A stretch of 23,081 bases of DNA from Mastigamoeba balamuthi. Lineage: Eukaryota > Evosea > Mastigamoebida > Mastigamoebidae. The notes under the pieces were generated by a model. The model saw only the letters and a program-made list of their open reading frames with translations. It was not told where the DNA came from and made no database searches. How positions within the stretch are numbered: position 1 is the first letter of the stretch; each line of letters starts with the position of its first letter. The DNA is taken from positions 35,398-58,478 of the forward strand of contig CACRSC010000068.1 of the NCBI GenBank assembly GCA_902651635.1, given 5' to 3'. Below, one piece after another: positions 1 to 9,467 of this stretch. The position numbers and the translations under genes were made by a program.

Positions 1-63
1 GATCCCCCCGCCCTCATGGACTCACGGCCTCGTTCGCTCCTCCCAACCACTCGGACAACGCAG

Positions 64-309
64 GCGCAGTGCACGGTGCCCAACGCGACGACGAGGTGCT
101 ATGTCCGCTACGGCTACCCCGTTAGCTTCGGTGGCGTGTGGCGTGGCATCTACGAGGTTGAGATGCAGGCTGGCAGCACGGGCCAGTGGTACACCAGTGT
201 CCCGCTCGGCGGCTCTGGTGACGTCCTCGAGGCCACGGCGCGCTGCACGTGCGGCGGCCTGCAGACGTGGCTGAGCGGCAACTACCAGGTCGCCACCACC
301 TACCCTTAG
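64..309 (+). CDS. Last exon of a secreted two-module protein (paralogue 1, 5' part outside window)
   Basis: This is the 3' terminal exon of a gene whose earlier exons lie left of the window. The reading frame from about 64 (acceptor CAG at 61-63, or at 67-69, both in phase 0) to the TAG at 307-309 encodes about 81 residues. They match exon 3 of the paralogues at 3617-3859 and 9204-9467. Shared landmarks are VRYGYP, FGGVW, a run ending in EVEMQ, LEATARCTCGGLQTWL and GNYQV. The pattern of an aromatic start, a W before EV-M, a C-terminal W and a GNY strand resembles starch-binding modules of the CBM25/CBM53 type; that assignment is inference from pattern. Positions 1-63 would be the end of the preceding intron. 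The in-frame ATG at 16 lies inside that intron and is not a start. Confidence 0.7.
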   Translation, partial: AQCTVPNATTRCYVRYGYPVSFGGVWRGIYEVEMQAGSTGQWYTSVPLGGSGDVLEATARCTCGGLQTWLSGNYQVATTYP

Positions 310-686
310 TGCGTCTCACTCGGGCCCTTGCCGAGCGTGGCCACGACATGAGGAGTGGTCCCCGCAGCTCCTTGAGACCCTCGGCCCAGTGCAATATAAC
401 CAAGCCATTGGCCTCCAATCAAAAAGCTGCTCTTGTGACACTGCGCACCCATCGGCTTGCTCACTACACAGACCCTCCCTCACATTGTCCTGACACTTGG
501 CTTATTCGAGCCGCTGTCCACTCAAAAGGGGTTGGAGGATACACGTGTGAACGACGGCAGTCGGCAAACAGAAGCGGGAGAGGAGAGCCGGATATCACAC
601 CACAACGTCACTTCACTCTCCCACCAGAAAAATCCTGCGTGTGTGTATCTCGACCGAATCTAACATCGTATCACAACCAACACGCC
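310..686. other. Intergenic region upstream of the tubulin cofactor E gene
   Basis: I see no coding pattern here. The open frame that runs through it from 249 is an upstream extension of the cofactor E frame without domain content. The last 45 bases before the ATG hold GTATCT at 645-650 and GTATC at 668-672, similar to elements near other starts in this window. No TATA box is obvious. Confidence 0.5.
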
Positions 687-2219
687 ATGGAGGTGGGCGC
701 GCGCGTGGTGTCGCGGAAGGACGGCGCGCTGGGCACGGTGCGCTACGTCGGGGCGGTCGAGGGCGAGGCGGCCGGGGGCACGTGGGCGGGGGTCGAGTGG
801 GACGACCCCGCGCGCGGCCGCCACGACGGGACGCTGCGCTCGCGGGCCTACTTCGCCTGCGCCCCCGGCCGCAGCGCCAGCTTCGCCAGGCCCGACGCCC
901 TCGGCCCCGCGCGGTCCCTGCTCGACGCCCTGAGGCTCAGGTACGGGCCCGCGGGCGGCGCGGGCGACGCAGGCGACGAGATGTGCGTCTACACGGCGCA
1001 GCAGCGCAGAGTGCCGGTGACGCTCGTCGGCGCCGAGAGGCAGCGCGTCTCCATCGGGTCCCTGCGCGTCGCCGACGTTTCCGCGCTGGGCGTCGAGCGG
1101 GCGGACGACGAGGGGCTGGGCGCCGAGTGCGCGTCGCTGGAGGAGCTCGTGGCTGCGGACAACGCGCTGTGGCAGTGGTCGCAGGCGCTGCGGCCCGCGT
1201 GGGCGCTGCCGAGCCTCACGTCGCTCGACCTCAGCGGCAACGCGCTGCTGGGCGCCGCCGCGCCGCCCGAGGGCCTCGCCCCGATGCCGCGCCTGCGGTC
1301 GCTGGGCCTGAGCCGGTGCGGCGTCGCTTGGCAGACGGTCGTCGCCGTCGCTTGCGCTGCGCCCGCCCTCGAGGCCCTGCACGCCTGCGCCAACGGCATC
1401 CGCGAGCTCCCCGCCGCCCCCGCCGGCGCCCTGGGCTCGCTGCGCACGCTGGGGCACGAGTCCAACGGCCTGGCCTCGTGGGAGGCCGTCTGCGACGCGC
1501 TGGCCCGGCTGCCGCGCCTCGCGACGCTCTCGCTCTCGGGCAACGCGATCCGCGAGCTCCGCGCGCCCCGCGAGGGCGAGTGGCCCGCGCTGGCGGAGCT
1601 GCGCGTGGCCGACAACGCCATCGCCTCGTGGGCCTCGGTCGACGCGCTCAACGGCCTGCCGGCCCTGCGCTCGCTGAAGCTCTCGGGCAACCCCGTCGCC
1701 GCCCAGCTCCCGCAGCGCGCCGCCCGCTGCCACGTAATCGCGCGCGTGGCGTCGCTGGCGTCGCTCAACGGCAGCGCCGTGACGGCGCGCGAGCGCAGCG
1801 AGGCCGAGATGTACTACGTGCGCACGCACGCGGCGGCCGCGGGTCCGCACCCGAGGCTCGCGGAGCTGCGGGCCAAGCACGGGATGGCCGACGAGCCCGC
1901 GGCGGCGCCGGCGGCGTCGGGGCCCGCGGGGTTCGTGGGCGTGACGCTCGTGTGCAACGCGGCGAGCGGGAGGAGCTGCGGGGAGGCCGTGGAGAAGCGG
2001 GTGCCCGCGACGATGGCCGTGGGCGACGTGCGCAGGCTCTGCGAGCGGCTCTTCGGCGTCGAGGCCGCGAGGCAGGCGCTCTTCTTCGTGGAGGAGGCCG
2101 AGGGCAGCGTGGGTGCGTGGCCGCAGCCCATGGACGACGACGCCAAGGAGCTGCGCCACTACGTCGTGGGCAGCGGCGGCAAGATCGTCGTCGAGGACAA
2201 GCGCCCAGATGCCCAGTAG
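687..2219 (+). CDS. TBCE: Tubulin-specific chaperone E (tubulin folding cofactor E)
   Basis: Cofactor E binds alpha-tubulin and, with cofactors C and D, releases assembly-competent alpha/beta dimers; it acts in the cytosol. The 510-residue product has the complete family layout and the usual length (about 500-530). A CAP-Gly domain spans residues 1-70, with GTWAGVEWDDP followed by the GRHDG variant of the CAP-Gly core and a later YF. Leucine-rich repeats span about 130-360, with recurring L-LSGNAI and L-VADNAI units. A ubiquitin-like domain fills the last 95 residues (starts VTLVCN, ends GKIVVEDK). The ATG at 687 sits in a good context (gccATGG) and starts directly at the CAP-Gly domain. A much longer upstream in-frame extension (from 249) is rejected because it has no domain content. 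The gene is intronless and very GC-rich. Long open frames on its opposite strand are compositional shadows. Confidence 0.95.
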   Translation: MEVGARVVSRKDGALGTVRYVGAVEGEAAGGTWAGVEWDDPARGRHDGTLRSRAYFACAPGRSASFARPDALGPARSLLDALRLRYGPAGGAGDAGDEMCVYTAQQRRVPVTLVGAERQRVSIGSLRVADVSALGVERADDEGLGAECASLEELVAADNALWQWSQALRPAWALPSLTSLDLSGNALLGAAAPPEGLAPMPRLRSLGLSRCGVAWQTVVAVACAAPALEALHACANGIRELPAAPAGALGSLRTLGHESNGLASWEAVCDALARLPRLATLSLSGNAIRELRAPREGEWPALAELRVADNAIASWASVDALNGLPALRSLKLSGNPVAAQLPQRAARCHVIARVASLASLNGSAVTARERSEAEMYYVRTHAAAAGPHPRLAELRAKHGMADEPAAAPAASGPAGFVGVTLVCNAASGRSCGEAVEKRVPATMAVGDVRRLCERLFGVEAARQALFFVEEAEGSVGAWPQPMDDDAKELRHYVVGSGGKIVVEDKRPDAQ

Positions 2220-2957
2220 GGCTGCGCGGCAACGGGGTCCTGTCTGACCCACAGCGTACAGCGCGCTGCTGCCGTTGCTGCGCGTGTTCACATGCTTCGC
2301 AAGCTTAGCCATGTCAATGTCGCCCGGACAAGAGTGCCGATGTACGGAGGGTCGTGTCTGGCGTCTTGTGCGTGGGGCGGTGGCCTCTGGCCCTCTCACC
2401 AGCGCTTCCCCCACCTGCGCCTCACCGCGTCGGGCTCTCGACAGCGGGGCACGAGAGCGCACAGCCCTCCAGTATCACGAGATGGCTCACGGCAGTGGCG
2501 ACGGTTCGCACTGCTGGGGCATGCCGTTCTGGCCCTCTGTTCGTGTGCCTCTGTGGTGGAGGGCAGGATGCCCCACCAACAGCGGGTGTGCTTGGTGTGA
2601 CGTCATTCGATCTGTAGTTTTTCTGCGTCAGGCCTCGCCGGGGGCTCTGCGGGGACTACCCGCCTTTGTTTCCTGTGTCTCTCCCTTATTGGCTCCGCAG
2701 AGGCCACGACAAGGCGATGCTACAAGGCCACTGCCGGACGGGTCGCTCACTCCGATGATCCTCGTGTCTCTGCATAGAACTTGGGACACTGGGCGCCGCC
2801 GAGGCAGCAGAGAGATGCTGAGAATGGCGGGAAATACTGCGGAACACCACCGGATTACGAGACCCGATGGCGTCACAACCTGCACAACAAAACCCCATTG
2901 TCTCCCCCTCTTTCTTTCGTTTGCAACGGATTGCTCTCTCTCCAACAGGCAGCAACG
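2220..2957. other. Intergenic region, 738 bp
   Basis: No exon-like coding pattern convinces me on either strand; the open frames here are short, overlap one another and lack domains. It must hold the 3' end of the cofactor E transcript and the promoter of the secreted-protein gene at 2958. One notable site is a perfect TGACGTCA palindrome at 2598-2605. The stretch just before the ATG is rich in CTCTC (about 2930-2945). Confidence 0.5.
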
Positions 2958-3859
2958 ATGAGCACACGGATTACGGTCATCCTGGCAGCCGCTGTAGTGC
3001 TGGCCAGCGCCCAGTACCACAGCCGCTCCGCCACAGGCGGCACGGCGCCCCGTATCGACATGTTCCCAGAGCCGGGTTCGGACAACGTCGTCCCCGCCTC
3101 TTCCGGCCTCGCCACTGTGACAGTCCCTTCCCGCCAGCCCTGCGACTGAGCCGACTGCACCCCGCAGCTGTACTCCGCCCTGCAGAACGCGGTCGTCGAC
3201 TGGACGCAGGTCCGCTGCTTCGCGGTGTACAACTACCTGCCCGCCGACGACTACGGCCACCTCCAGACCACCAACTGGGGCCCCGCCATCCTGATGCAGC
3301 AGAACGGGCGCGAGGGGTACCAGCGTGAGGCCCAGATCCCCGTCATCGCGGGCTACGTGCTGCAGGCCACGTCCTACTGCGTCCAGAACGGCCAGGCCAT
3401 CTGGGCGCCCTCGGGCAACGTCAACTTCCGCCTCGCCCCCGACCAGCAGCACCCCGCCGGCGAACTCACTGTCAGCAGCAAGCCGACCCCCCTCGGCCAA
3501 CTCCGCATACCCGCTTCGATTTACACGTCCTTCACCTTCGTGATTGATGTGCCAACGCGCTCCCCTCTGCTCACCTCCTCCATAAGTCCATGTGTCTCAC
3601 GGACTTGGCCGAGCAGACGTTCAGCACTGTGCTCAATGCCCCCGTGAACTGCGTGGCCCGCTACGGCTACCCCGAGCACTTCGGAGGCGCGTGGCCATCC
3701 ATCCACGAGGTGGCGATGCAGACTGGCTCGGGCTCAGGCCTGTTCTCCGGCAGCGTCGAGCTGCCCGCCGTGGGGAAGCTGCTCGAGGTGACTGCGCGCT
3801 GCACCTGCGGCGGCCTGCAGACGTGGCTGGGCGGCAACTACCAGATCACCGTCTACTGA
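2958..3859 (+). CDS. Secreted two-module cysteine-paired protein (paralogue 2), carbohydrate-binding-like
   Basis: Three exons are inferred: 2958-3116, 3168-3539 and 3617-3859 (257 residues). Introns of 51 bp (GTGACA...CCGCAG) and 77 bp (GTGATT...GAGCAG) are both phase 0; the first removes an in-frame TGA. The start MSTRITVILAAAVVLASAQ is a clear signal peptide. Exon 2 and exon 3 each encode one copy of the same module: C-FAVYNYLP, W-PAI, YVLQATSYC and WAPSGN in the first, C-VARYGYP, AW, LLEVTARC and W-GGNYQI in the second. Two cysteines per module probably pair. Exon boundaries therefore match module boundaries. The strand pattern resembles starch-binding modules (CBM25/53), suggesting a secreted lectin-like or surface-coat protein. 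No catalytic domain is visible. Paralogue 3 (8573-9467) has the same structure and nearly equal length, which supports the model. Confidence 0.8.
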
Positions 3860-4033
3860 GGTAGCGAACTGAGCACTTTCGAAGAAGAGCCTCCTTCCTC
3901 TTAGACAGCTCGCTGTCCCTCAGACGCACAAACAAGCTTGTCGGAGAAACACCGAGCTGACTCCTAAGTGAGCGTCGCACGCCTGAGGGTTGACTTATGG
4001 GGAAGGCAGCTTGCTGTTTTCTTCTTCAGTGTC

Positions 4034-5060
4034 CTACCGAGCCACGAGCACATATGTCCCATTAACACTACTTAACAGCAAGGTCTGCCAAGCATACCAC
4101 CAAAGTAACCCCACAACAGTAGCACTCGATAGTGAGAAAACTGCAATCACAAGGATGAACATCAGCCTCCAGACAGGGATGGACACTGCTCCTGCTGCAT
4201 TATCGGGTGGCTCTGCCACAGTTACAGCAAAGGGACCTGCCCAATAGTGCCCTCCGTGCTGCGACAGAAAGACATCCATATTTCCAGTGCTCTTGACTTC
4301 CACGACGAGTTCGTTTGGGTTTTCGAATTTGTAGTACTTGAACTGCCGGCAGGATTCGCCTGCACTGCACACCTTCACCACGATATGTTTGTTCCTTTTG
4401 CCACTGGCTTTCGAAACGAGTATCGAACGAGCCTAGGATCTTCACATGCTTGTGTCCATCGTCAACGACGGAGCTGATGACAGGCTTTGGTAGCACCTCT
4501 ATCGTGGCAATTGCTGATGAGCCATCAGTCAAGGTAATCTTGAGTGTTGCAGACCCGGTGGGCAAGCAGCAACTAACATTCTCTGGCACCATGCGGGTGG
4601 CATAAGTTGTAAGATTCCGAGTATAGCTGTTCTTTTCCTTGCGGAACACTGGATCTGAACAGTTCCACGATGTAATTCCAGCAGCATGAGCCACAGCAAT
4701 ATCCGACGATATGAAGTCACCAAAGTGAATTGAAAACGTGACTGAATCATTTGCACCACTTCCAACATACAGAGGCATCGAGTCGATGGTCACTCCGCTA
4801 ATTTCAATTGAGTCGGTATCGTCGATGATACTGGCTGGATGAGGCTTATTTTGCCCAATTGTACGCATTGCACTCTCCAGAGATGAGCAAACTGCAGCAT
4901 TGATCTCCACAGACATGTGTCCAGTGTGATCACGCATCATCTTTCCAGTCAGCTCAGCACATGTTGCCCTCAAGTTCGTTGCAAACCTGTGATCCAAATG
5001 CGTGTGAAATTCATTCTGCAGAACTGTCTTAGTCCATACCCATAGTACGTAATGCAGCAG
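4034..5060 (-). pseudogene. Truncated, frameshifted copy of the neighbouring Cache/IPT-like receptor gene
   Basis: Reading leftward, this copies the last exon (4034-4986) of the receptor gene at 5569-7714 plus part of its preceding intron (similarity continues to about 5060, sharing GCTGCATTAC). The protein similarity is high throughout: FATNLRATC, GDFISS, PKPVISSV, GSFDTRFESQWQKE, then NPNELVVEV, FLSQHGGHYWAGPFAV and one membrane segment near the C-terminus. Two lesions are visible. First, four extra bases near 4387-4394 (a duplicated GTTT, compared with 5949-5953) shift the frame just after QWQKE, so the end is in another frame. Second, everything upstream (signal region, N-terminal domain, Cache exon) and the intron donor are missing. 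The acceptor AG (4987-4988) is kept. A sequencing error could explain the 4-base difference but not the missing exons. Confidence 0.8.
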
Positions 5061-5568
5061 CTCTAGTCCCGAGAGAGACAATCGCACTTGATGGTGTGTG
5101 CTGGGAGGCAGAACCCAGCTGGTGAAGCTGATACTGCCATGCAAGAACCTGAGCACACACAAGAGCAAATTGTTTGAAGGAGGGCCCTGCAAGCCAGATT
5201 GGAGTGGGGTACGAGTGAGCGAAGAGTGGCGATGTGCTGGGAGTCGTCATGTAAAAAGTGTTTTGAGAATTGGAATATAAATCTTTCCCTATTAGGATAC
5301 AAAATCTGTTTGTAACTCACTTCACTCTGCATAGCTCTCATTAGTGTGAGATACAACTCACTCACAATGATGTGAGTGAGTTGTTAAGACTCTTTCTTCT
5401 AGTTCCTTCATTAGAACCTGGCGTGAATCACATACTGGTTCCTGTTAGCAATAGGTTGGTATACATTCGCATTAAGACACATAACTGACATATAAACGAT
5501 GTGATCAAAAGCCCGACCTGGGGCAATGCGACTCATTTGATATTTGATTTTATGTGGGTGGTCAGTTG
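5061..5568. other. AT-richer spacer between receptor gene and its decayed copy
   Basis: No gene is evident in about 500 bp. It lies downstream of the receptor stop codon (5569-5571, minus strand) and holds the breakpoint where the duplicated copy begins. It contains a strong 14-bp inverted repeat (5353-5384) and related ACTCACT words around 5309-5325. Confidence 0.5.
5353..5384. repeat. Perfect 14-bp inverted repeat with 4-base loop
   Basis: The left arm ACAACTCACTCACA (5353-5366) and right arm TGTGAGTGAGTTGT (5371-5384) are exact reverse complements around the loop ATGA. It lies about 185 bp beyond the stop codon of the minus-strand receptor gene, so it may be a hairpin in its 3' untranslated region. 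It could also be a mobile-element remnant or chance. Confidence 0.85.
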
Positions 5569-7714
5569 TTATGGATGGCACTGAGACTCATACTGACCCA
5601 CAAGCACGTAGGCTCTCTCGTCATCAGTGCTAAGTATTTCCAAGGTCTGACATGCATACCATGCAAGTAACCCCAAGGTTGTTGCACTCGACAGGGAGAT
5701 TATGACTGTCAGCAGAACGACAAGAAACCTCCGTATAGAGAAGGATAACACCAGGTCATCACTGCGAGATGGTTTTGAAGGCACAGATACTGCAAAGGGG
5801 CCTGCCCAATAGTGCCCTCCGTGCTGCGACAGAAAGACCTCCATGTTTCCAGTGTTCTTGACTTCCACGACGAGTTCATTTGGGTTTTCGAATTTGTAGT
5901 ACTTGAACTGCTGGCAGGATCCGCCTGCACTGCACACCTTCACCACGATATGTTCCTTTTGCCACTGGCTTTCGAAGCGAGTGTCAAACGAGCCTAGGAT
6001 AGTCAAACGTTCATGCCCATCGCCAATAACTGAGCTGATGACGGGCTTTGGTAGAATTTCAATCGTGGTAACAACTGACGAGCCACCATTCAAGGCCACT
6101 ATGAGTGATGCACTACCAGCAGACAAACTGTTACTGACATTCCGCGGAACACTGCAGGCGGCATACACAGTGAGGTTGTATGTGTGCTTGTTCATCACCT
6201 CACGGAACACTGGATCTGGACAGTCCCACAATGTCATTCCGGCAGTGTCTGCCACAGCTATGTTTGACGATATGAAGTCGCCAAAGTGAAACGAAAATGT
6301 GACAGAATCATTAGCATCGCTTCCGAGATACAGAGGCATTGAGTCAGTGGTCACTCCATTGATTGTAATTGATCCGGACGCTGTAATAATACTGGCAGGA
6401 TGCGGAACGCTCATTCCAACCACTTGCATCGCGTTCTCCAGAGACGAGCATACAGTGGAGTTTATCTTCACAGTTTGTTGTCCAGCGTGATCACGCACCA
6501 TCTTTCCAGTCAGCTCTAAACACGTTGCCCTCAGGTTCTTCGCAAATCTGTTGGGTTAATGTCATTATGATGATGGAAGGATGTAGCTGGTATGCTAACC
6601 CAAAGTAAGTAATGCAGCAACTAAAGTACGTTCGTTTGAATAGGGTTTCCCAGAATAAGGCATAAGCAGCCTCCACGCCAATTCCAACAATCCCGATCTT
6701 CTCCTGGCCATCAGCAAGAAGGGCGAACATACGCACAATCGGTTCCGCGTCTGCAGTGGAGCTCGGTAAGAATAACGATCGACTTGTTGCGCATACTGAA
6801 TTCATAGAGCCTTCCCGAGAAATCAGAGGGAGGGGCCACCATTTCGCTCAGGGTCGAGGGGAACGCGGTGTCCACTGCCGGGCCCATTATCTCGTTCCTG
6901 CGCATCTTCATGCACGCTGGCACCCACGCGTCTCTGATCCCCGTGTCTCCTCCACTCCTATTCGGTGCGTGGCACCAGAGGGGGTGACTGCAATCGTGTG
7001 CCATCACCCATCGCTTGGATCTCCCTGCACCTGAGCTCACTCTCAGGTCAGTCATGAAGCCGAAATTTCTAGGCTCACCAGTGCACTCGCCAGGGTTCCT
7101 GCGGCGGGTGGTATTGGGGTGCGCCAGCGTATCAGCAGTGAGAGCGAAGATGTCGAAGAATGCGCTCTTAATCGATGCAATCTGGGCCACGTCGCTGAGC
7201 TGCTCGGGCCAGACACCCCGGATATAGTCTCGCCACAGAACAGTCTCCGATGAAGCCACTCTGCTGTTGAACCGCGACAGTGACGCGGGCATCGAGTCGT
7301 CGCTCCCGGTGATGTACACCCACACAATGTTGAGGCCCGTGAAGGGGCTCCTGCCCCTCCAACCAGAGAACCCGCGGTGCAACGAGTCCCTGGATGCAAG
7401 AGTGGTTTGAGTTAAGTCAGAACTCCGCGGGAGCACTAACGCTATGGTGATGGCTCGGACGATCGAGTCCAGCGTGTCGTTGTGCGTGGGGAATTGGTAG
7501 CCAGTCTTCCACAGTAGCTTCTCGTCCCCGTCTGCCGAGAAGATGTGGAGATCAAGGTCTGCGGTGTCGGGTTCAGTCCTGTTGTGGTGTATGTGCTGGG
7601 TGGCCCACTCGATGGCGCGATTTGAGCGGTGCAATCCGCCCGAGGAAGACGCTGGGGCTGTGCGAGTGCCGAAGCACATGCAAGAGCGGTAAGGACGATT
7701 CCCTCAACGAACAT
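5569..7714 (-). CDS. Single-pass surface receptor-like protein with Cache-like and IPT/TIG-like extracellular domains
   Basis: Exons on the minus strand: start region to 7441, 7389-6797, 6750-6630 and 6547-5569. The introns are 7440-7390 (GTTAGT...CCAG, in frame, with CTGACTTAAC as possible branch site), 6796-6751 (GTATGC...GCAG) and 6629-6548 (GTACTT...ACAG). Phases agree at every junction. The start is unsettled: the ATG at 7679 is in frame but gives no signal peptide, while the ATG at 7714 gives an excellent one (MFVEGIVLTALACASALAQ) in another frame. After a poorly recognised N-terminal region comes a Cache-like end (YEF-AEPIVRMFALL, then KIGIVGIGVEAAY), a beta-rich part, an IPT/TIG-like domain (PKPVISSV to WAGPFAVSV), one transmembrane helix (FLVVLLTVIISLSSATTLGLLAWY) and a short tail. 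There are many N-glycosylation sequons. It probably senses or binds an extracellular ligand; no enzymatic domain is seen. A degraded copy lies at 4034-5060. Confidence 0.65.
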
Positions 7715-8572
7715 GTCGTTGTCTTGGACTACTGAAGAATGACGGCACCGATTTCTTTCTACCGGGGCAATTGAGTTAACCGAGAGAGAACATCAAACAG
7801 AGGCACGAAAATGCGAGCTGCGTTCGAGGGGTGTGTGCGGAGGGATTGCAGTGAGTTCTCTCTATCGGTGGCAGAAGAGAGATCATCTCAAACACACATT
7901 ACACACGTCACCGCCAATCACGAATATCATAGAGAACCTCACCTCGGATCATTAAATGTACTGTTGAGCCTGCTCAGCGCTGTGCCTGACATCGTCATCA
8001 TAGGAAGACTGTCCGTAGGAATTAATATCTGATGATTGATGCCGCAGGAGAAACAACGGAAAGATGAGTGTGATATTCGATGTTATGCGGCACTCTTCCT
8101 TGAAACGGCGCTGCTGATGAATGTCACGCGCACGCATACATGCCGTGCTTGTGGCCCTGAATTCATCCGATCTGGCACCGCGAGGAATGAGAGAAATGGT
8201 TTGAAAAGAGAGAATCTCTGTAGTTCAACAATGTGTGACGAGCGTAATAGGATTCCTTGTGCCTGCCACCATGTCTTTTGTAGGAGACCCGCAATCGGGA
8301 GGGGAGGAGGTCCCGGAATACTGTTTGGCGCTTCCAAGGGCAACGTAACTACCCCGCAGACCTGCCCGCACCGTCTTTGCAGAAACAGTCCAGAAACCGT
8401 GTGTAAATTTCCTGCCACTCGCGCACTGCCCGAATCTCGGCCGTTATTTAACGTCGTTACGGAACATGACGTAACAAGCATCGAACAAAACCGCTCCAAC
8501 AGCCCGAATCTCTTCATTCAGTCGCCTTTTGTGTTTCAACAAGCACCCAACAATTTGCCAAAAACGCAACAA
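7715..8572. other. Divergent intergenic region between receptor and secreted-protein gene
   Basis: About 860 bp separate the 5' ends of the minus-strand receptor gene and the plus-strand secreted-protein gene, so it should hold both promoters. Short open frames exist on both strands but show no recognisable protein. TATTTAA lies in the stretch 8441-8451, about 125 bp before the plus-strand ATG, and could act as a TATA-like box. TGACGTAA lies at 8467-8474. Confidence 0.45.
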
Positions 8573-9467
8573 ATGAACGGAAGGATCGCCATCCTCCTGG
8601 CGGCAGCAGCAGCAGTCTCCAGCGCCGCCTCCGTGTACACGACTCCCGCTGCGGGCACCGAGATCATTAATGACTATGGTGTTGTCGCTGTGCGTTGTCG
8701 CTCACCGCTCCATGGCCCATGTCGTCTCACGCATTTTGCCGTGCAGTTCACCACCACGGTCGTGGGGGCCGCGGACCTGAGCCGCGTGCAGTGCTTCGCG
8801 TGGTACGGCTACGTCCCCTCGGGGGCCGACGGCCGCGCCCTGACCAGCAAGTGGGGCACCGCCATCTCGATGGCCCAGACCCGCGTGGGCAGCAGCAACA
8901 CCTTCACCGCCGACCTCTCGGTCATCAACAACCACGTGCTGCAGGCCACGTCGTACTGCGTCGTCGACGGCCAGCTGCTCTGGGCGCCCTCTGGCAACGT
9001 CGCCTTCCACTTCAGCGCGGGAGCTTCTACGACCCCGAGCGGCTGGTCCGTCACTCTCTACCCGGAGCACAGCATCCCTGCGCCCAGCTCCATCAGCCTT
9101 CCCGCCTCGAGCCCCTTTGCCCTCAGCATCGCCGTGCGTTGTCCCCTCCTCCGCTCCGTACCCGCCGCCGAGTCCCCGGTGGGCTGATGGCGCTTGCTTG
9201 CAGGAGGGGACTAGCGGGCCGTCGTGGGCCCTCCCCTACGAGAGGTGCGTCGCCCGCTTCGGGTACCCCGCGCGCTTCGGTGGCGCGTGGCCGACCGTCA
9301 ACGAGACGCAGCTGTCCTTCGACGGCTACAACAACCAGAACTACAACCACTGGCTCGCGACCATCCCGATGCCCGCGCGCGGGAAGCTGCTCGAGGTCAC
9401 AGCACGCTGCACGTTCGGCGGCATCGAGTCGTGGCTGCAGGGCAACTACCGCATCACTGCTAACTGA
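8573..9467 (+). CDS. Secreted two-module cysteine-paired protein (paralogue 3), carbohydrate-binding-like
   Basis: Three exons are inferred: 8573-8689, 8747-9133 and 9204-9467 (255 residues). Both introns (57 and 70 bp) open with the identical donor GTGCGTTGTC and end in GTGCAG and TTGCAG, all in phase 0. Intron 1 contains no stop, so its removal rests on alignment with paralogue 2. The signal peptide is MNGRIAILLAAAAAVSSAA. Exon 2 encodes module 1 (VQCFAWYGYVP, W-TAISM, HVLQATSYC, LLWAPSGN). Exon 3 encodes module 2 (RCVARFGYP, FGGAW, LLEVTARCTFGG, W-QGNYRI). Module 2 is the closest match to the partial gene at 64-309. The probable role is extracellular carbohydrate binding, inferred from strand pattern only. 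An upstream in-frame extension to 8036 is open but featureless and lies in the promoter region. Confidence 0.8.

Noticed and set aside
249-686. Upstream in-frame extension of cofactor E (to 656 residues)
   Set aside because: It starts inside the neighbouring gene's last exon and has no domain. The CAP-Gly domain begins at the ATG at 687.
660-2462. 600-codon open frame on the minus strand opposite cofactor E
   Set aside because: Arg/Gly/Ala-rich translation without domains. It mirrors the GC-rich third positions of the real gene on the other strand.
3904-3917. GACAGC-TC-GCTGTC inverted repeat between the convergent genes
   Set aside because: 6-bp arms are expected by chance at this window size.
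6751-6776. 26-bp intron GTTATT...GCAG in the receptor gene
   Set aside because: Its phase does not fit the next exon; the 46-bp intron starting GTATGC at 6796 does.
8036-8572. Upstream in-frame extension of the secreted-protein gene
   Set aside because: It would bury the clear signal peptide starting at 8573.
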